Assembly: GCF_004366635.1 (NCBI RefSeq)
Contig: NZ_SORN01000005.1
Span: forward strand, 1-64,000
Source: Roseinatronobacter bogoriensis DSM 18756
GTDB lineage: Bacteria; Pseudomonadota; Alphaproteobacteria; Rhodobacterales; Rhodobacteraceae
Length of the DNA stretch: 64,000 bases
Direction of reading: 5' to 3'
Both the position numbers and the translations under genes were made by a program. Below, piece by piece: positions 16,213 to 24,501 of the stretch; positions within the stretch are counted from its first letter, which is position 1; each line of letters begins with the position of its first letter. Under the pieces are notes generated by a model. It had not been told where the DNA came from. It did not search any database and saw nothing but the letters and a program-made list of their open reading frames with translations.

Positions 16213-17884
16213 GGTCGCCCCCGTTCATCTCTTCAGGGTAGGGGGCATCTTGAAACAAGCTGATGCGCACCCAGCGGTCCGAGCGTGGGTCAAAGCGCGT
16301 GGCCCCGAAAAACGCGAGTTTGCAGCGCAGTATGTCGATGGGCAGCATTTGGGCAGCAATCAGGTTGTCGCGGATTTCCGCAAAGGGATGGCGCGCCGTG
16401 ATTTGTGCGCGGCGCACGATCGGGCGATGCTCTGGGGTTTCCAGAAGCAGATGCGCGACTGGCATATCCTCGGGCTGGCCCTGCAACGCCTGCCAGAGCG
16501 CTGCGGCCTGCCGTCCGGTATCGAGCGGCAGTTCACGCGCGGCACCCGGTTCCTGATGGCGCTCGCCAAGGCGCGGTTCCAGCTTGTCCTCGGACACATA
16601 CCAGAAGCGGGCGCATTGGGTGGGCTCGGTATAGTCAACTCCAATCGCCCAGTCGTAATGCGCCTGTAAAATGGCGCGCAACTCCCCTATCTGCATGGCG
16701 CCATTGATTGGAAAGTAAGCGTCCTCATTGGCATCCATGCAATCGCCTAAGCCGTCGATCAGCGCGCCATGTGGCTCCAGCATCGCGGCCAGCAGCGCTT
16801 CTTGCCCTTCGAGGGGCAAGACCTCCTGCCCCCAGCGCCACAGGTCATCCCAAGGGTGCGCAGTATTCTGGTCCCAGTGCTGCGCAACATGGTCGGAAAT
16901 CTGCGCAAGGCCCTCGCGCAGATCGGCCAGTTTCGCGCGCTGGATGTCATGAGAGCTGGTCCAAATCTCTGCATTCGCCTGCGCTGCGTTCAGCGCGGCC
17001 AGAAACCCGGCCAGTTCTGCCGCACCGACACCAGTTTGCGCGCGCACCCGCGCCAGAGCTTCTTCGCGTGCCAACATCCAGTTGTTCAGCAGCACAGGAT
17101 GACGGATCACGAAAGGGGCCATGCCAAGCCCGGTCGAATTGCCGACGCCCAAAGCGCGCCTGAGGTCTGGCGCAAGCCGCGCGGCCTTGCTGCCGCCACG
17201 CGTGCGGGCCAGATGTTCGACCAGATCGACGGTAAAGGCGCGCGTCAGCCAGACTGACAGCATTTCAGCCTGAAACGGCGCGCTCAGTTCGGGGCGCCCA
17301 GCGATCGACGCCCGATCTGCCGCGCCGAATTTGCCAGAGCCGTAAACAGCCGTCGTGCGCATCAGATAGCCGGTTTCCAAAAGCATCGCGGCATCGGGCT
17401 GCACCCCTGTCGCCAGCCGTTCCACAACATGATCGAACAACCGGACCGAACGGTTGGCGCGGCTTAGGCTGAGTTCGCGCGGGGAGATGCGCCCGGCCTC
17501 CTGCAAAGGCACATTGGCGGCAAGGCGGTCCAGATCGGCAGCATCGGGTGTGCCGTCAAACAGCGCGAAGGTCGCGTCCCAAGCGGTGGCGATCACCCGA
17601 TCCGAACGCGCTTCGGGCGGCAGGTCATGGGCAAAGGCCACAAGGCTGTAGGTCCGCGTGGGGCCAATCGCTCGGTAGACAGCACGGCCAACGCCCTTGG
17701 CGTCAATCTGCCATACGGGCCGATCAAAGCGCCAGCCCTCGGCCTGCATCCGGCGCAGAAGCTGGCGCAGGAAGGACAGGCGCGTGGGATGGCTGCATCC
17801 CATACGGGCCAGCCGCATCACCTCGTCGGGGCTGCGCCGAAAAGCGCGCGCCTGTGGAATGGGGTTCAGGCCCTCGCAACTCAT
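16202..17884 (-). CDS. Conserved-looking 560-residue protein of unknown function
   Basis: Soluble protein of 560 residues that I do not recognise. It has no signal peptide, no membrane segments and no nucleotide-binding loop that I can see. Notable segments are RMGCSHPTRLSFLRQLLRRM near the N-terminus, GLGMAPFVIRHPVLLNNWML in the middle, and the aromatic, charge-rich ARFWYVSEDKLEPRLGER in the last third. Its start overlaps the dipeptidase-like gene as ATGA and its end overlaps the DUF3726-like gene by 11 bp. Position within a single operon of dehydrogenases and a transporter suggests an enzyme of the same pathway; what it catalyses is unknown. Confidence 0.85.
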   Translation of the reverse strand: MSCEGLNPIPQARAFRRSPDEVMRLARMGCSHPTRLSFLRQLLRRMQAEGWRFDRPVWQIDAKGVGRAVYRAIGPTRTYSLVAFAHDLPPEARSDRVIATAWDATFALFDGTPDAADLDRLAANVPLQEAGRISPRELSLSRANRSVRLFDHVVERLATGVQPDAAMLLETGYLMRTTAVYGSGKFGAADRASIAGRPELSAPFQAEMLSVWLTRAFTVDLVEHLARTRGGSKAARLAPDLRRALGVGNSTGLGMAPFVIRHPVLLNNWMLAREEALARVRAQTGVGAAELAGFLAALNAAQANAEIWTSSHDIQRAKLADLREGLAQISDHVAQHWDQNTAHPWDDLWRWGQEVLPLEGQEALLAAMLEPHGALIDGLGDCMDANEDAYFPINGAMQIGELRAILQAHYDWAIGVDYTEPTQCARFWYVSEDKLEPRLGERHQEPGAARELPLDTGRQAAALWQALQGQPEDMPVAHLLLETPEHRPIVRRAQITARHPFAEIRDNLIAAQMLPIDILRCKLAFFGATRFDPRSDRWVRISLFQDAPYPEEMNGGDHEA

Positions 17885-18885
17885 TGCGCGGCCTCTTGCC
17901 GGGCGCGTTCCACCGCGCCGAAGCTCTCACGGAAAAACCGCGCCCAGTTGCCTCCCATGACAGCGGTGACATTTTCGGGCGAGAGGCCAACAGCGCGCAA
18001 CCCTTCCTCGATCTGACCGAAATCGCGATTGTCGCGAAACCAGACGGGCATGGGCGGAAACCCGGGATTGGCGGCGCTGCCCTCGCCATAATCGCGCGCT
18101 TTGGTCCAGCGGCCTGCGCGCATCCAGTCCACCACGCTGTCAGGTTGGTCCTGACACAGATCAGTGCCGATGCCGATACGCTCCACCCCCATCAGGTCTG
18201 CCGTGCGCGCGACCATGGTGCAGAAATCATCGAGGCTGCAGTCACTGCCCGCGCGCAGATGATGCGGATAGACTGAAAACCCCAGCATCCCGCCGCTCTC
18301 GGCCAGCGCGCGCAACACGCGGTCGGATTTGTTGCGCAGCGCCGGATGCCAGCTTGCCGGGTTGGCATGGGTGATGGCGATGGGGCGGGCAGAATGCGCG
18401 ATGGCGTCAAGCGTCGAGCGCTCGCCTGAATGGCTCATGTCTATGACCAGACCGACGCGGTTCATTTCCGCCACCACCTCGCGGCCCATGCGGGTCAGGC
18501 CGGTATCTTCGGCCTCATAGCAGCCAGAGGCCAGCAGCGACTGGTTGTTATAGGTCAGTTGCATGAAGCGCAGGCCGAGGCGGTGGAGCACCTCGACCAG
18601 CCCGATATCATCTTCAATGCAGGACGGATTTTGCGACCCGAAGAAGATTGCCGTGCGCCCGGTCCGGCGGGCAAGGTCAATGTCATCGGCAGTGAAACCT
18701 TGGAAGATCAGGTCAGGCAAGCGTTCGAACCAGCGGTTCCAGCGCTCAACATTCAGCACCGTCTCGCGGAAATTCTCGTGATAGGTGATCGTCACATGAA
18801 CCGCATCGACGCCGCCTGCGCGCATCTGTCGAAAGATCTTCTCCGACCAGTTGGCGTATTGCAGGGCGTCGATGCGTGGGCTCAT
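17881..18885 (-). CDS. Membrane-dipeptidase-like (M19) protein lacking the HxD motif
   Basis: Metal-dependent-hydrolase-fold protein of 334 residues related to renal dipeptidase (peptidase M19). Glu91 (SCIEDDIG), His152 (DMSHSG), His173 (THANP) and Asp242 (IGTDL) correspond to conserved metal and catalytic residues. The N-terminal HxD zinc motif (DGHND in typical members) reads IDALQYANW here, so one metal site is probably altered. The ATG at 18885 is chosen for its ATGA overlap with the aldehyde dehydrogenase stop; a longer frame reaches 19041 inside that gene. No signal peptide is present, so it is cytoplasmic. The substrate is probably not a simple dipeptide. Confidence 0.85.
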   Translation of the reverse strand: MSPRIDALQYANWSEKIFRQMRAGGVDAVHVTITYHENFRETVLNVERWNRWFERLPDLIFQGFTADDIDLARRTGRTAIFFGSQNPSCIEDDIGLVEVLHRLGLRFMQLTYNNQSLLASGCYEAEDTGLTRMGREVVAEMNRVGLVIDMSHSGERSTLDAIAHSARPIAITHANPASWHPALRNKSDRVLRALAESGGMLGFSVYPHHLRAGSDCSLDDFCTMVARTADLMGVERIGIGTDLCQDQPDSVVDWMRAGRWTKARDYGEGSAANPGFPPMPVWFRDNRDFGQIEEGLRAVGLSPENVTAVMGGNWARFFRESFGAVERARQEAAQ

Positions 18886-20333
18886 GCAGGCGCCCCCGAG
18901 TGGATATAGGACGTCTTGACGATGGTGTAGAATTCCTCGGCATAGCGGCCCTGTTCGCGCGGCCCGTAGCTGGACGCGCCGCGCCCGCCAAAGGGGACAT
19001 GGTAATCCGTGCCAGCCGTTGGCAGATTGACCATGACGCAACCTGCGCGTGCGTTGCGGCGGAAATGCGTGGCGCGGCCCAGATCGCGGGTCATGATGCC
19101 CGCGGTCAGGCCGAATTCAGTGTCATTGGCGATATGCAGGGCTTCGTCGTAGCTGCCCGCCTTGAGGATGCAGGTGATCGGCGCGAACATTTCCTCGCGG
19201 TTGATGACCATGTCGTTGCGCGTGCCTGCAAAGATGGCGGGGGCCATGAAATACCCTTCGGTCGCGCGCTCCAGCCGCTCGCCGCCGCAGAGCAGTTCCG
19301 CCCCTTCGCGCTTGCCGGTCGTGATATAGTCCAGATTGGCGGAAAGCTGGTCTGCGCTGACCACAGGGCCGATCTGGGTGCCGTCCTCCAGCGCGTGACC
19401 CACTTTCAACGCCTGCGCGCTCGCGACAAGTTTTTCGACAAAGGCATCATGAATGCGCTCATGCACGATCAGACGGCTGGCCGCCGTGCATTTCTGACCG
19501 GTGCCGCCAAAAGCCGCATTGGTGGCGTGGGCAACGGCCAGATCAAGGTCGCAATCCTCCATTATGACCATGGGGTTCTTGGAGCCCATTTCCATTTGCA
19601 GCTTGGTCATGTTGGGAATGGCCGCGCGCGCAATCCAGCGCCCCACAGGCACAGAACCCGTGAAGCTGATCGCATCGACGCGCGCGCTTTCCGCCAAAGC
19701 CTGCCCTATCTCGCGGCCGGCCCCCATGACCAGATTGAACAGCCCCTTGGGCAGGTCCTGCCTTGCGATGATCTGCGTCAGCGCCACCGCGCTGGCGGGG
19801 GTCTGGTTTGCGGGTTTCCAGATCACGGCATTGCCAAAGGCCAGCGCAGGGGCGATTTTCCAGGCGGGGGTCGCCACAGGAAAATTCCACGGGCTGATGA
19901 TCGCGACCACACCCACAGGTTCGCGGCGCACATCAATTTCGATGTCAGGCCGCACGCTGTCGGCGGTCTGGCCCAATTGGCGCAGCGCTTCGGCGGCGAA
20001 GTAGGTGAAGAACTGGCCCGCACGGTAGACCTCACCCTTGCCTTCGGCCAGTGGTTTGCCCTCTTCACGCGCGATCAACGTTCCTATTTCTTCGGCGCGC
20101 GCCATCATCTCGGTGCCGATGGCCATCAGCACGTCATGGCGCTTCTGCGGGCCGGTCGCGCCCCATTCGACCTGCGCGCGCCGCGCTGCCGACAAAGCCT
20201 CGGCAAGCTGCGCTGCATCGGCCTGCGCGAAATGGCCGATCACATCCGACAGGTCCGAGGGGTTGCGGTTTTCTACCGTGCCTGCCCCGTGCTGCCAGTC
20301 GCCTGCGATGAAATTGCGGGTCTCCAGTTCCAT
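18882..20333 (-). CDS. NAD(P)-dependent aldehyde dehydrogenase
   Basis: Oxidises an aldehyde to a carboxylate; 483 residues from the preferred start. The general-base motif is EMGSKNP and the nucleophile is in GQKCTAASR. The EMGSKN form is common in 2-oxoglutarate-semialdehyde (2,5-dioxovalerate) dehydrogenases, so that substrate is one possibility. The start at 20333 follows AAAGGA at good spacing; a GTG at 20351 would add six residues. It is the second gene of the operon, coupled to the dipeptidase-like gene. Confidence 0.93.
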   Translation of the reverse strand: MELETRNFIAGDWQHGAGTVENRNPSDLSDVIGHFAQADAAQLAEALSAARRAQVEWGATGPQKRHDVLMAIGTEMMARAEEIGTLIAREEGKPLAEGKGEVYRAGQFFTYFAAEALRQLGQTADSVRPDIEIDVRREPVGVVAIISPWNFPVATPAWKIAPALAFGNAVIWKPANQTPASAVALTQIIARQDLPKGLFNLVMGAGREIGQALAESARVDAISFTGSVPVGRWIARAAIPNMTKLQMEMGSKNPMVIMEDCDLDLAVAHATNAAFGGTGQKCTAASRLIVHERIHDAFVEKLVASAQALKVGHALEDGTQIGPVVSADQLSANLDYITTGKREGAELLCGGERLERATEGYFMAPAIFAGTRNDMVINREEMFAPITCILKAGSYDEALHIANDTEFGLTAGIMTRDLGRATHFRRNARAGCVMVNLPTAGTDYHVPFGGRGASSYGPREQGRYAEEFYTIVKTSYIHSGAPA

Positions 20334-20351
20334 ATCATTCCTTTTTGCCAC

Positions 20352-21353
20352 TCAGGCGGCCTTGATCCTGTCCATCAGGGCGGCATCGACCTGCACGCCC
20401 TCACTCTCGATACGTTTGCGATTGGCAGTGCGGCGCGCACCGGGCAGCCGTGTGCCCGGCTGGTCCGTGATCGCACCCGCCAGTCGCGTGATTGCCGCGT
20501 GAAACCCGTCACCGGAAAACGCTGCCGGATCAACGCTGATGAAAAACTGCCCTGTTCCCGGGGGTCCGCCTTTGGGGCCGGAAAAGGGGCTGGCGTCCAG
20601 CCCCAGATTGCCACCTGACAGGGCGGCGGCAAAAACCTCGACCATCAACCCCATCCCGAAGCCTTTTTGGCCGCCCGCTGGCAGCATTGATCCCGCCAGC
20701 GCGGCTTCGGCATCTTCGGTGGGTTGGCCATCGGCATCCAGCGCCCAGCCCGGCTCTATCGCCTCGCCCTTGCGGGCGCGCAAAATGATTTCGGATTTCG
20801 CAATCGCGCTGGCAGATTGGTCAATGACCAGCCGCGCGCGGCCCGCGCCATCGGGCACCGCGAGGGCAAAGGGATTGGTGCCGATCACTGGCTTCGTGCC
20901 GCCAATCGGGGCCATCGAGGCCGGTGCATTGGTGAAGCACAGGCCCACAAGCCCGGCTTCGGCCAGCCGTTCGGCATGGTGGCCCAGCACACCGCAATTA
21001 TAGGAGCGCGACACGGCCATTGCCGCAATGCCCTGTTCGCGCACCGCCGCATCAAATTCCGGCCAGCCTGCATCAATTGCAGCATGGGCAAACCCATGCG
21101 CCGCATCGACCTGCACGGCGGCAGGTCGCGGGCGGGACACAACCGGGCTGGCCGTGCCCAGCACCTTGCCGCAGCGCAGATGCTCGGCATAGATCGGCAC
21201 ATACATCAGGCCGTGGCTGCGAATGCCATCGCGCTCAGCCAGTCGGGTCGAACGGGCGACCGAAGCGGCTTGTTCTACGGTTGCCCCCGCGCGGACCAAA
21301 GCCTGCCGCGCAAGCACTTCAACCTGATCCAATGAAAGTGTCATGTCTGTCAT
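20352..21353 (-). CDS. Ldh-family NAD(P)-dependent oxidoreductase
   Basis: Member of the malate/L-lactate dehydrogenase superfamily (about 333 residues), which also includes ureidoglycolate and delta1-piperideine-2-carboxylate reductases. Typical segments are RDGIRSHGLMYVPIYAEHLR and IGTNPFALAVP with the nucleotide-contacting region after it. Three nearby ATGs exist (21356, 21353, 21344); 21353 has the best spacing from a GGGGG string. It is the first gene of the operon, divergent from a LysR regulator. Its likely role is redox conversion of a 2-hydroxy or 2-imino/keto acid intermediate. Confidence 0.9.
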   Translation of the reverse strand: MTDMTLSLDQVEVLARQALVRAGATVEQAASVARSTRLAERDGIRSHGLMYVPIYAEHLRCGKVLGTASPVVSRPRPAAVQVDAAHGFAHAAIDAGWPEFDAAVREQGIAAMAVSRSYNCGVLGHHAERLAEAGLVGLCFTNAPASMAPIGGTKPVIGTNPFALAVPDGAGRARLVIDQSASAIAKSEIILRARKGEAIEPGWALDADGQPTEDAEAALAGSMLPAGGQKGFGMGLMVEVFAAALSGGNLGLDASPFSGPKGGPPGTGQFFISVDPAAFSGDGFHAAITRLAGAITDQPGTRLPGARRTANRKRIESEGVQVDAALMDRIKAA

Positions 21354-21368
21354 CATCACCCCCAACAC

Positions 21369-21444
21369 TACGCTATGAGGGTGGCTTGTTCAGATCAAAC
21401 GAATTAAAATGAATTAAACTTCAGTTTTGCTGAAATGTAGGCCC
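21369..21444. promoter_or_regulatory. Divergent LysR-type control region with palindrome
   Basis: The gap between the catabolic operon and the divergent LysR gene is AT-rich with a direct repeat (GAATTAAA twice). At 21420-21434 lies TTCAG-TTTTG-CTGAA, a perfect inverted repeat whose inner bases fit the T-N11-A pattern of LysR boxes. It sits about 11 bp before the LysR start and 67 bp upstream of the operon start. This suggests autoregulation and control of the operon by the adjacent regulator. Confidence 0.55.
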
Positions 21445-22365
21445 ATGATCCGAACACAGACCTTGCGCGTTTTCGTCACCGTTGCCAGTTGCGGAAATAT
21501 CCGTGATGCGGCCAAGGCCCTGCGCCGAACCGATTCCGCTATTTCCATGACGCTCAAACAGCTTGAAAGTGATCTTGGTGCCCCGTTGTTCGAAACGGAC
21601 CGGAAACACACGCTCACACCGCTTGGGCTAGAGGTGAACAAGCTTGCACAGGACTTGCTGCGCGAACATGATCGCACCATTGAGCGGATCGTGGCGCTTG
21701 CCCAAGGGCGCGAAGGCTACTTGCGAATTGCAGCCGTCCCTTCTGTCGCCGCGCAGCTTTTGCCGCCAGTGCTTAGCGCCATGCTGGCCGATCACCCCGG
21801 CGTCCAGATCGAGTTGCTGGATACCGACAGCGCCAGCGTTCATATGATGGTTGAGACGAGCGTGGTCGAATTGGGCATTGGCGGCAAGCCGGAAACCAGC
21901 GCTGGTCTGGAATTTGTTGCCTTGTTCAATGACCCGTTTCGACTTGTCTGTCGCAAGGACCACCCGCTTGCGCGACTGCAACGTACCTTGACACGGCAAG
22001 ATGTGCTGTCCCATCGACTGATCAGCAATAAATCTACGCTGGGGTATTCCGATTTCGATGCAGCGGGTCGGGATGGCGGCTCGGCGCTCAGCGCACGCAA
22101 TGTCATTTCACTGCTGGCATTGGTGCGGGCAGGGGCAGGGGCAACGATCTTGCCTGCTTTGGCGACGCAGTCGATAGATGATGACCTTTGCGCGCTTGAA
22201 CTGCATGATCCTTTGGCGGTGCGGACCGTCGGCTTTGTCTTGCGGCGCGGTACCATCAGCAGCCCGATTTGTGCAGCATTTCAGGGCAGACTTCTCTCGT
22301 TCATCCGGAAATCTGATATTACAGGCCAATCGGTTGTGCCCGACAAAACACACAGCCAGCGTTAA
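21445..22365 (+). CDS. LysR-family transcriptional regulator
   Basis: Regulator of 306 residues. The winged helix-turn-helix is at the N-terminus (FVTVASCGNIRDAAKALRRT then DSAISMTLKQLESDLGAPLF), followed by a co-inducer-binding domain from about residue 90. ATG at 21445 is preferred over a TTG 18 bases upstream because it starts directly before the helix-turn-helix and leaves the palindrome in the non-coding gap. Being divergent from the eight-gene operon, it is the obvious candidate for its substrate-responsive activator. Confidence 0.92.
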   Translation: MIRTQTLRVFVTVASCGNIRDAAKALRRTDSAISMTLKQLESDLGAPLFETDRKHTLTPLGLEVNKLAQDLLREHDRTIERIVALAQGREGYLRIAAVPSVAAQLLPPVLSAMLADHPGVQIELLDTDSASVHMMVETSVVELGIGGKPETSAGLEFVALFNDPFRLVCRKDHPLARLQRTLTRQDVLSHRLISNKSTLGYSDFDAAGRDGGSALSARNVISLLALVRAGAGATILPALATQSIDDDLCALELHDPLAVRTVGFVLRRGTISSPICAAFQGRLLSFIRKSDITGQSVVPDKTHSQR

Positions 22366-22540
22366 GCGCAGGCTGTGGACGAGTTCGGCGGCGAGGTATC
22401 CCGCCACAATATAGCGGCCTTGAGATAGCAGCCTCGAGTTTCCACGCGAATTTGCCGCCCGCGTGGCAGCATGGCGGAGTTTAGTCTTGACAAAGCATAT
22501 TTATGAAAATGATGTCATATTTACAAATGGAGATTTCCCT

Positions 22541-23200
22541 GTGCCCTTAGCCCATGCGATTTCAGACCCAGATTTTGCGTCTGCCTTGCGGCTCAATGCT
22601 GCTGGACAGCGAAAATCCGACCGCACCCGCGCGGCGCTGCTGGCGGCGACGTGCGATCTTCTGTCAAGCACATCTGCGGAGGCATTGCGGGTCACGGATA
22701 TCTGTGGCCAAGCAGGGGTCGCGCATGGCACCTTCTATCTGTATTTTTCAGATATCCGCACGCTTCTTGATGTCTTGCTGCAAGCCTTTGTTGAGCATGT
22801 GCAAGATGCCATGCAGAGTGCGGGAAAAACCTTGCCTGCCGAACCGGTGCGGGCAACGACTGCGCAATATGTCGCGCTGTTTGAGCAGAACCCCGGCCTG
22901 ATGCGCTGCCTTGTCAGCAGTTTTGACAATTTTCCCGAAGCCGCCGCACGGTTTCAGGCCCTCAACCGCGCTTGGGCAACGACTGTCGCTGACGCCGCTG
23001 CGCGACGGCTGGCGCGCTCGGGGCGGTTCGTTCCAAAAGACGAGTTGTTGCGCCGCGCCTATGCCTTGGGTGGCATGGTCGATCAGTATTTGGTCACGCT
23101 GCATTTCAACCGCGATGCCAATCTGGCCGAACTGTCTGAGGATCGCGATGCGGTTATCGACACACTGACCTTCATCTGGAACCGGGGGATGGGAACATGA
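22541..23200 (+). CDS. TetR/AcrR-family transcriptional regulator
   Basis: Regulator of 219 residues. The N-terminal TetR helix-turn-helix is clear (RTRAALLAATCDLLSSTSAE ... VTDICGQAGVAHGTFYLYFSD). The C-terminal ligand domain is divergent, as usual. GTG at 22541 is preferred because TGGAGA precedes it; a longer frame to 22463 runs through the promoter-like stretch. The stop overlaps the ligase start as ATGA, so the regulator is co-expressed with the genes it probably controls. The AT-rich leader holds two CATATTTA repeats and a TGACA/TGTCA inverted pair, possible operator elements. Confidence 0.9.
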   Translation: MPLAHAISDPDFASALRLNAAGQRKSDRTRAALLAATCDLLSSTSAEALRVTDICGQAGVAHGTFYLYFSDIRTLLDVLLQAFVEHVQDAMQSAGKTLPAEPVRATTAQYVALFEQNPGLMRCLVSSFDNFPEAAARFQALNRAWATTVADAAARRLARSGRFVPKDELLRRAYALGGMVDQYLVTLHFNRDANLAELSEDRDAVIDTLTFIWNRGMGT

Positions 23201-24501
23201 GCCTTGTACAGGATGCTGAATTCATGGACACCGCCGCATTGTCGGCACAACAACAAGCGGCCTGGAAAACACAGGCAGCCCATGTCACGGCGCATTCTGG
23301 CTTCTATCAGGCGCTTTGGAAGGGCATGACTCCGCCCACGGACTTGCGCGATCTGCCGCAACTGCCACTGTCCGACAAGGCACAACTCAGGAAGTCGCAA
23401 GCAGATCATCCGCCGTTCGGCGACTATCTTGCCGCGCTGCGCGACAGGGCTGTTCGCTTGCACCGAACCTCGGGCACAACCGGGCAGGCGATGAACCTTG
23501 CCCTGTCCGCACGTGATTGCGCGATCACGGAAACTGTAGGCGGGCGCTGCCACCGGGCGGCAGGGCTGCACCCCGGCATGACGGTCGTGCATTGCCTGAA
23601 TTACCAGATGTGGATGGGCGGGCTGACCGATCACATGACCTTGCAAGCCACCGGCGCGCTGGTCGTGCCCTTTGGAGTTGGCAGCACCGACTTGCTGATC
23701 CGCACCATCCGCGAGGTTGGTGTCAACGCGATTTCCTGCACGCCCTCTTATCCGGCGGTGCTGGAGCGCGTGCTGGCCGAGCGTTTTCCCGACCTTGCGC
23801 CCCGTGATCTGGGCCTGACGCTTGGCCTCTTTGGGGGCGAACCGGGTTTGGACGATCCGGCATTGCGCGACCGGCTGCGCACTGTCTGGGGGATGGAGCC
23901 GCGCAACGCAAATTATGGCGTCTCGGACGTGTTCTCGAATTTCGCCGCGCAATGCGAAGATGACATGCATCTGCATTTCATGGCCGCCGATGTGCTCTGG
24001 CCGGAACTGATCGACCCAGACACGGGCGCGCCATTGACGTTGCAGGCCGGGGCAGAGGGCGAACTTGTGCTGACGCATCTGGTGCGCGATTGCCAGCCGC
24101 TGGTCCGGTTTCGCACAGGCGATATTATCGCGATTGATCACACCGATCCATGCACTTGCGGGCGCACAGGGTTCCGCTTTCGGGTGATCGGGCGCAGCGA
24201 TGATATGGTTGTGGTGCGCGGGTTGAACCTGTTTCCAACCATGGTGGCCGCAATCGTCAATGCCGATCCGCGGCTGTCGGGCGAATACCGGGTCATCCTC
24301 GACGGCCAGCCGCCCTATGATCATCTGCCGCTCCATGTCGAACGCGCCGGGGGCAGTGTTGATGACCCCGACATCGCCCCCGCGCTGGAGGCAGCGATCA
24401 AGCGCCAGCTTGGCGCAACTGCGCGCGTCACGGTTCTGCCGCCCGACAGCTTTCCCCTGACCGAAGGCAAGACCCGCCGTGTCATCAGGAGAGACACATG
24501 A
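23197..24501 (+). CDS. PaaK-like acyl-CoA ligase
   Basis: AMP-forming CoA ligase of 434 residues, the size and type of phenylacetate-CoA ligases. The P-loop-like motif is RLHRTSGTTGQ; YGVSDVFSN corresponds to the YGxSE-type motif, and FRTGDI precedes the hinge. Residues DPCTCGRTGFR form a cysteine pair typical of the PaaK group. It would activate an aryl- or alkyl-carboxylate to its CoA thioester. It is coupled to the TetR gene upstream and to the hydratase gene downstream (both ATGA). Confidence 0.88.
   Translation: MSLVQDAEFMDTAALSAQQQAAWKTQAAHVTAHSGFYQALWKGMTPPTDLRDLPQLPLSDKAQLRKSQADHPPFGDYLAALRDRAVRLHRTSGTTGQAMNLALSARDCAITETVGGRCHRAAGLHPGMTVVHCLNYQMWMGGLTDHMTLQATGALVVPFGVGSTDLLIRTIREVGVNAISCTPSYPAVLERVLAERFPDLAPRDLGLTLGLFGGEPGLDDPALRDRLRTVWGMEPRNANYGVSDVFSNFAAQCEDDMHLHFMAADVLWPELIDPDTGAPLTLQAGAEGELVLTHLVRDCQPLVRFRTGDIIAIDHTDPCTCGRTGFRFRVIGRSDDMVVVRGLNLFPTMVAAIVNADPRLSGEYRVILDGQPPYDHLPLHVERAGGSVDDPDIAPALEAAIKRQLGATARVTVLPPDSFPLTEGKTRRVIRRDT

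Noticed and set aside
18876..20618. Long plus-strand open frame opposite the dipeptidase and aldehyde dehydrogenase genes
   Set aside because: It is antisense to two genes with clear motifs and shows no domain; long antisense frames are expected at this GC content.
23083..24336. Minus-strand frame opposite the PaaK-like ligase
   Set aside because: The ligase has full family motifs on the plus strand and coupled neighbours; the antisense product resembles nothing.
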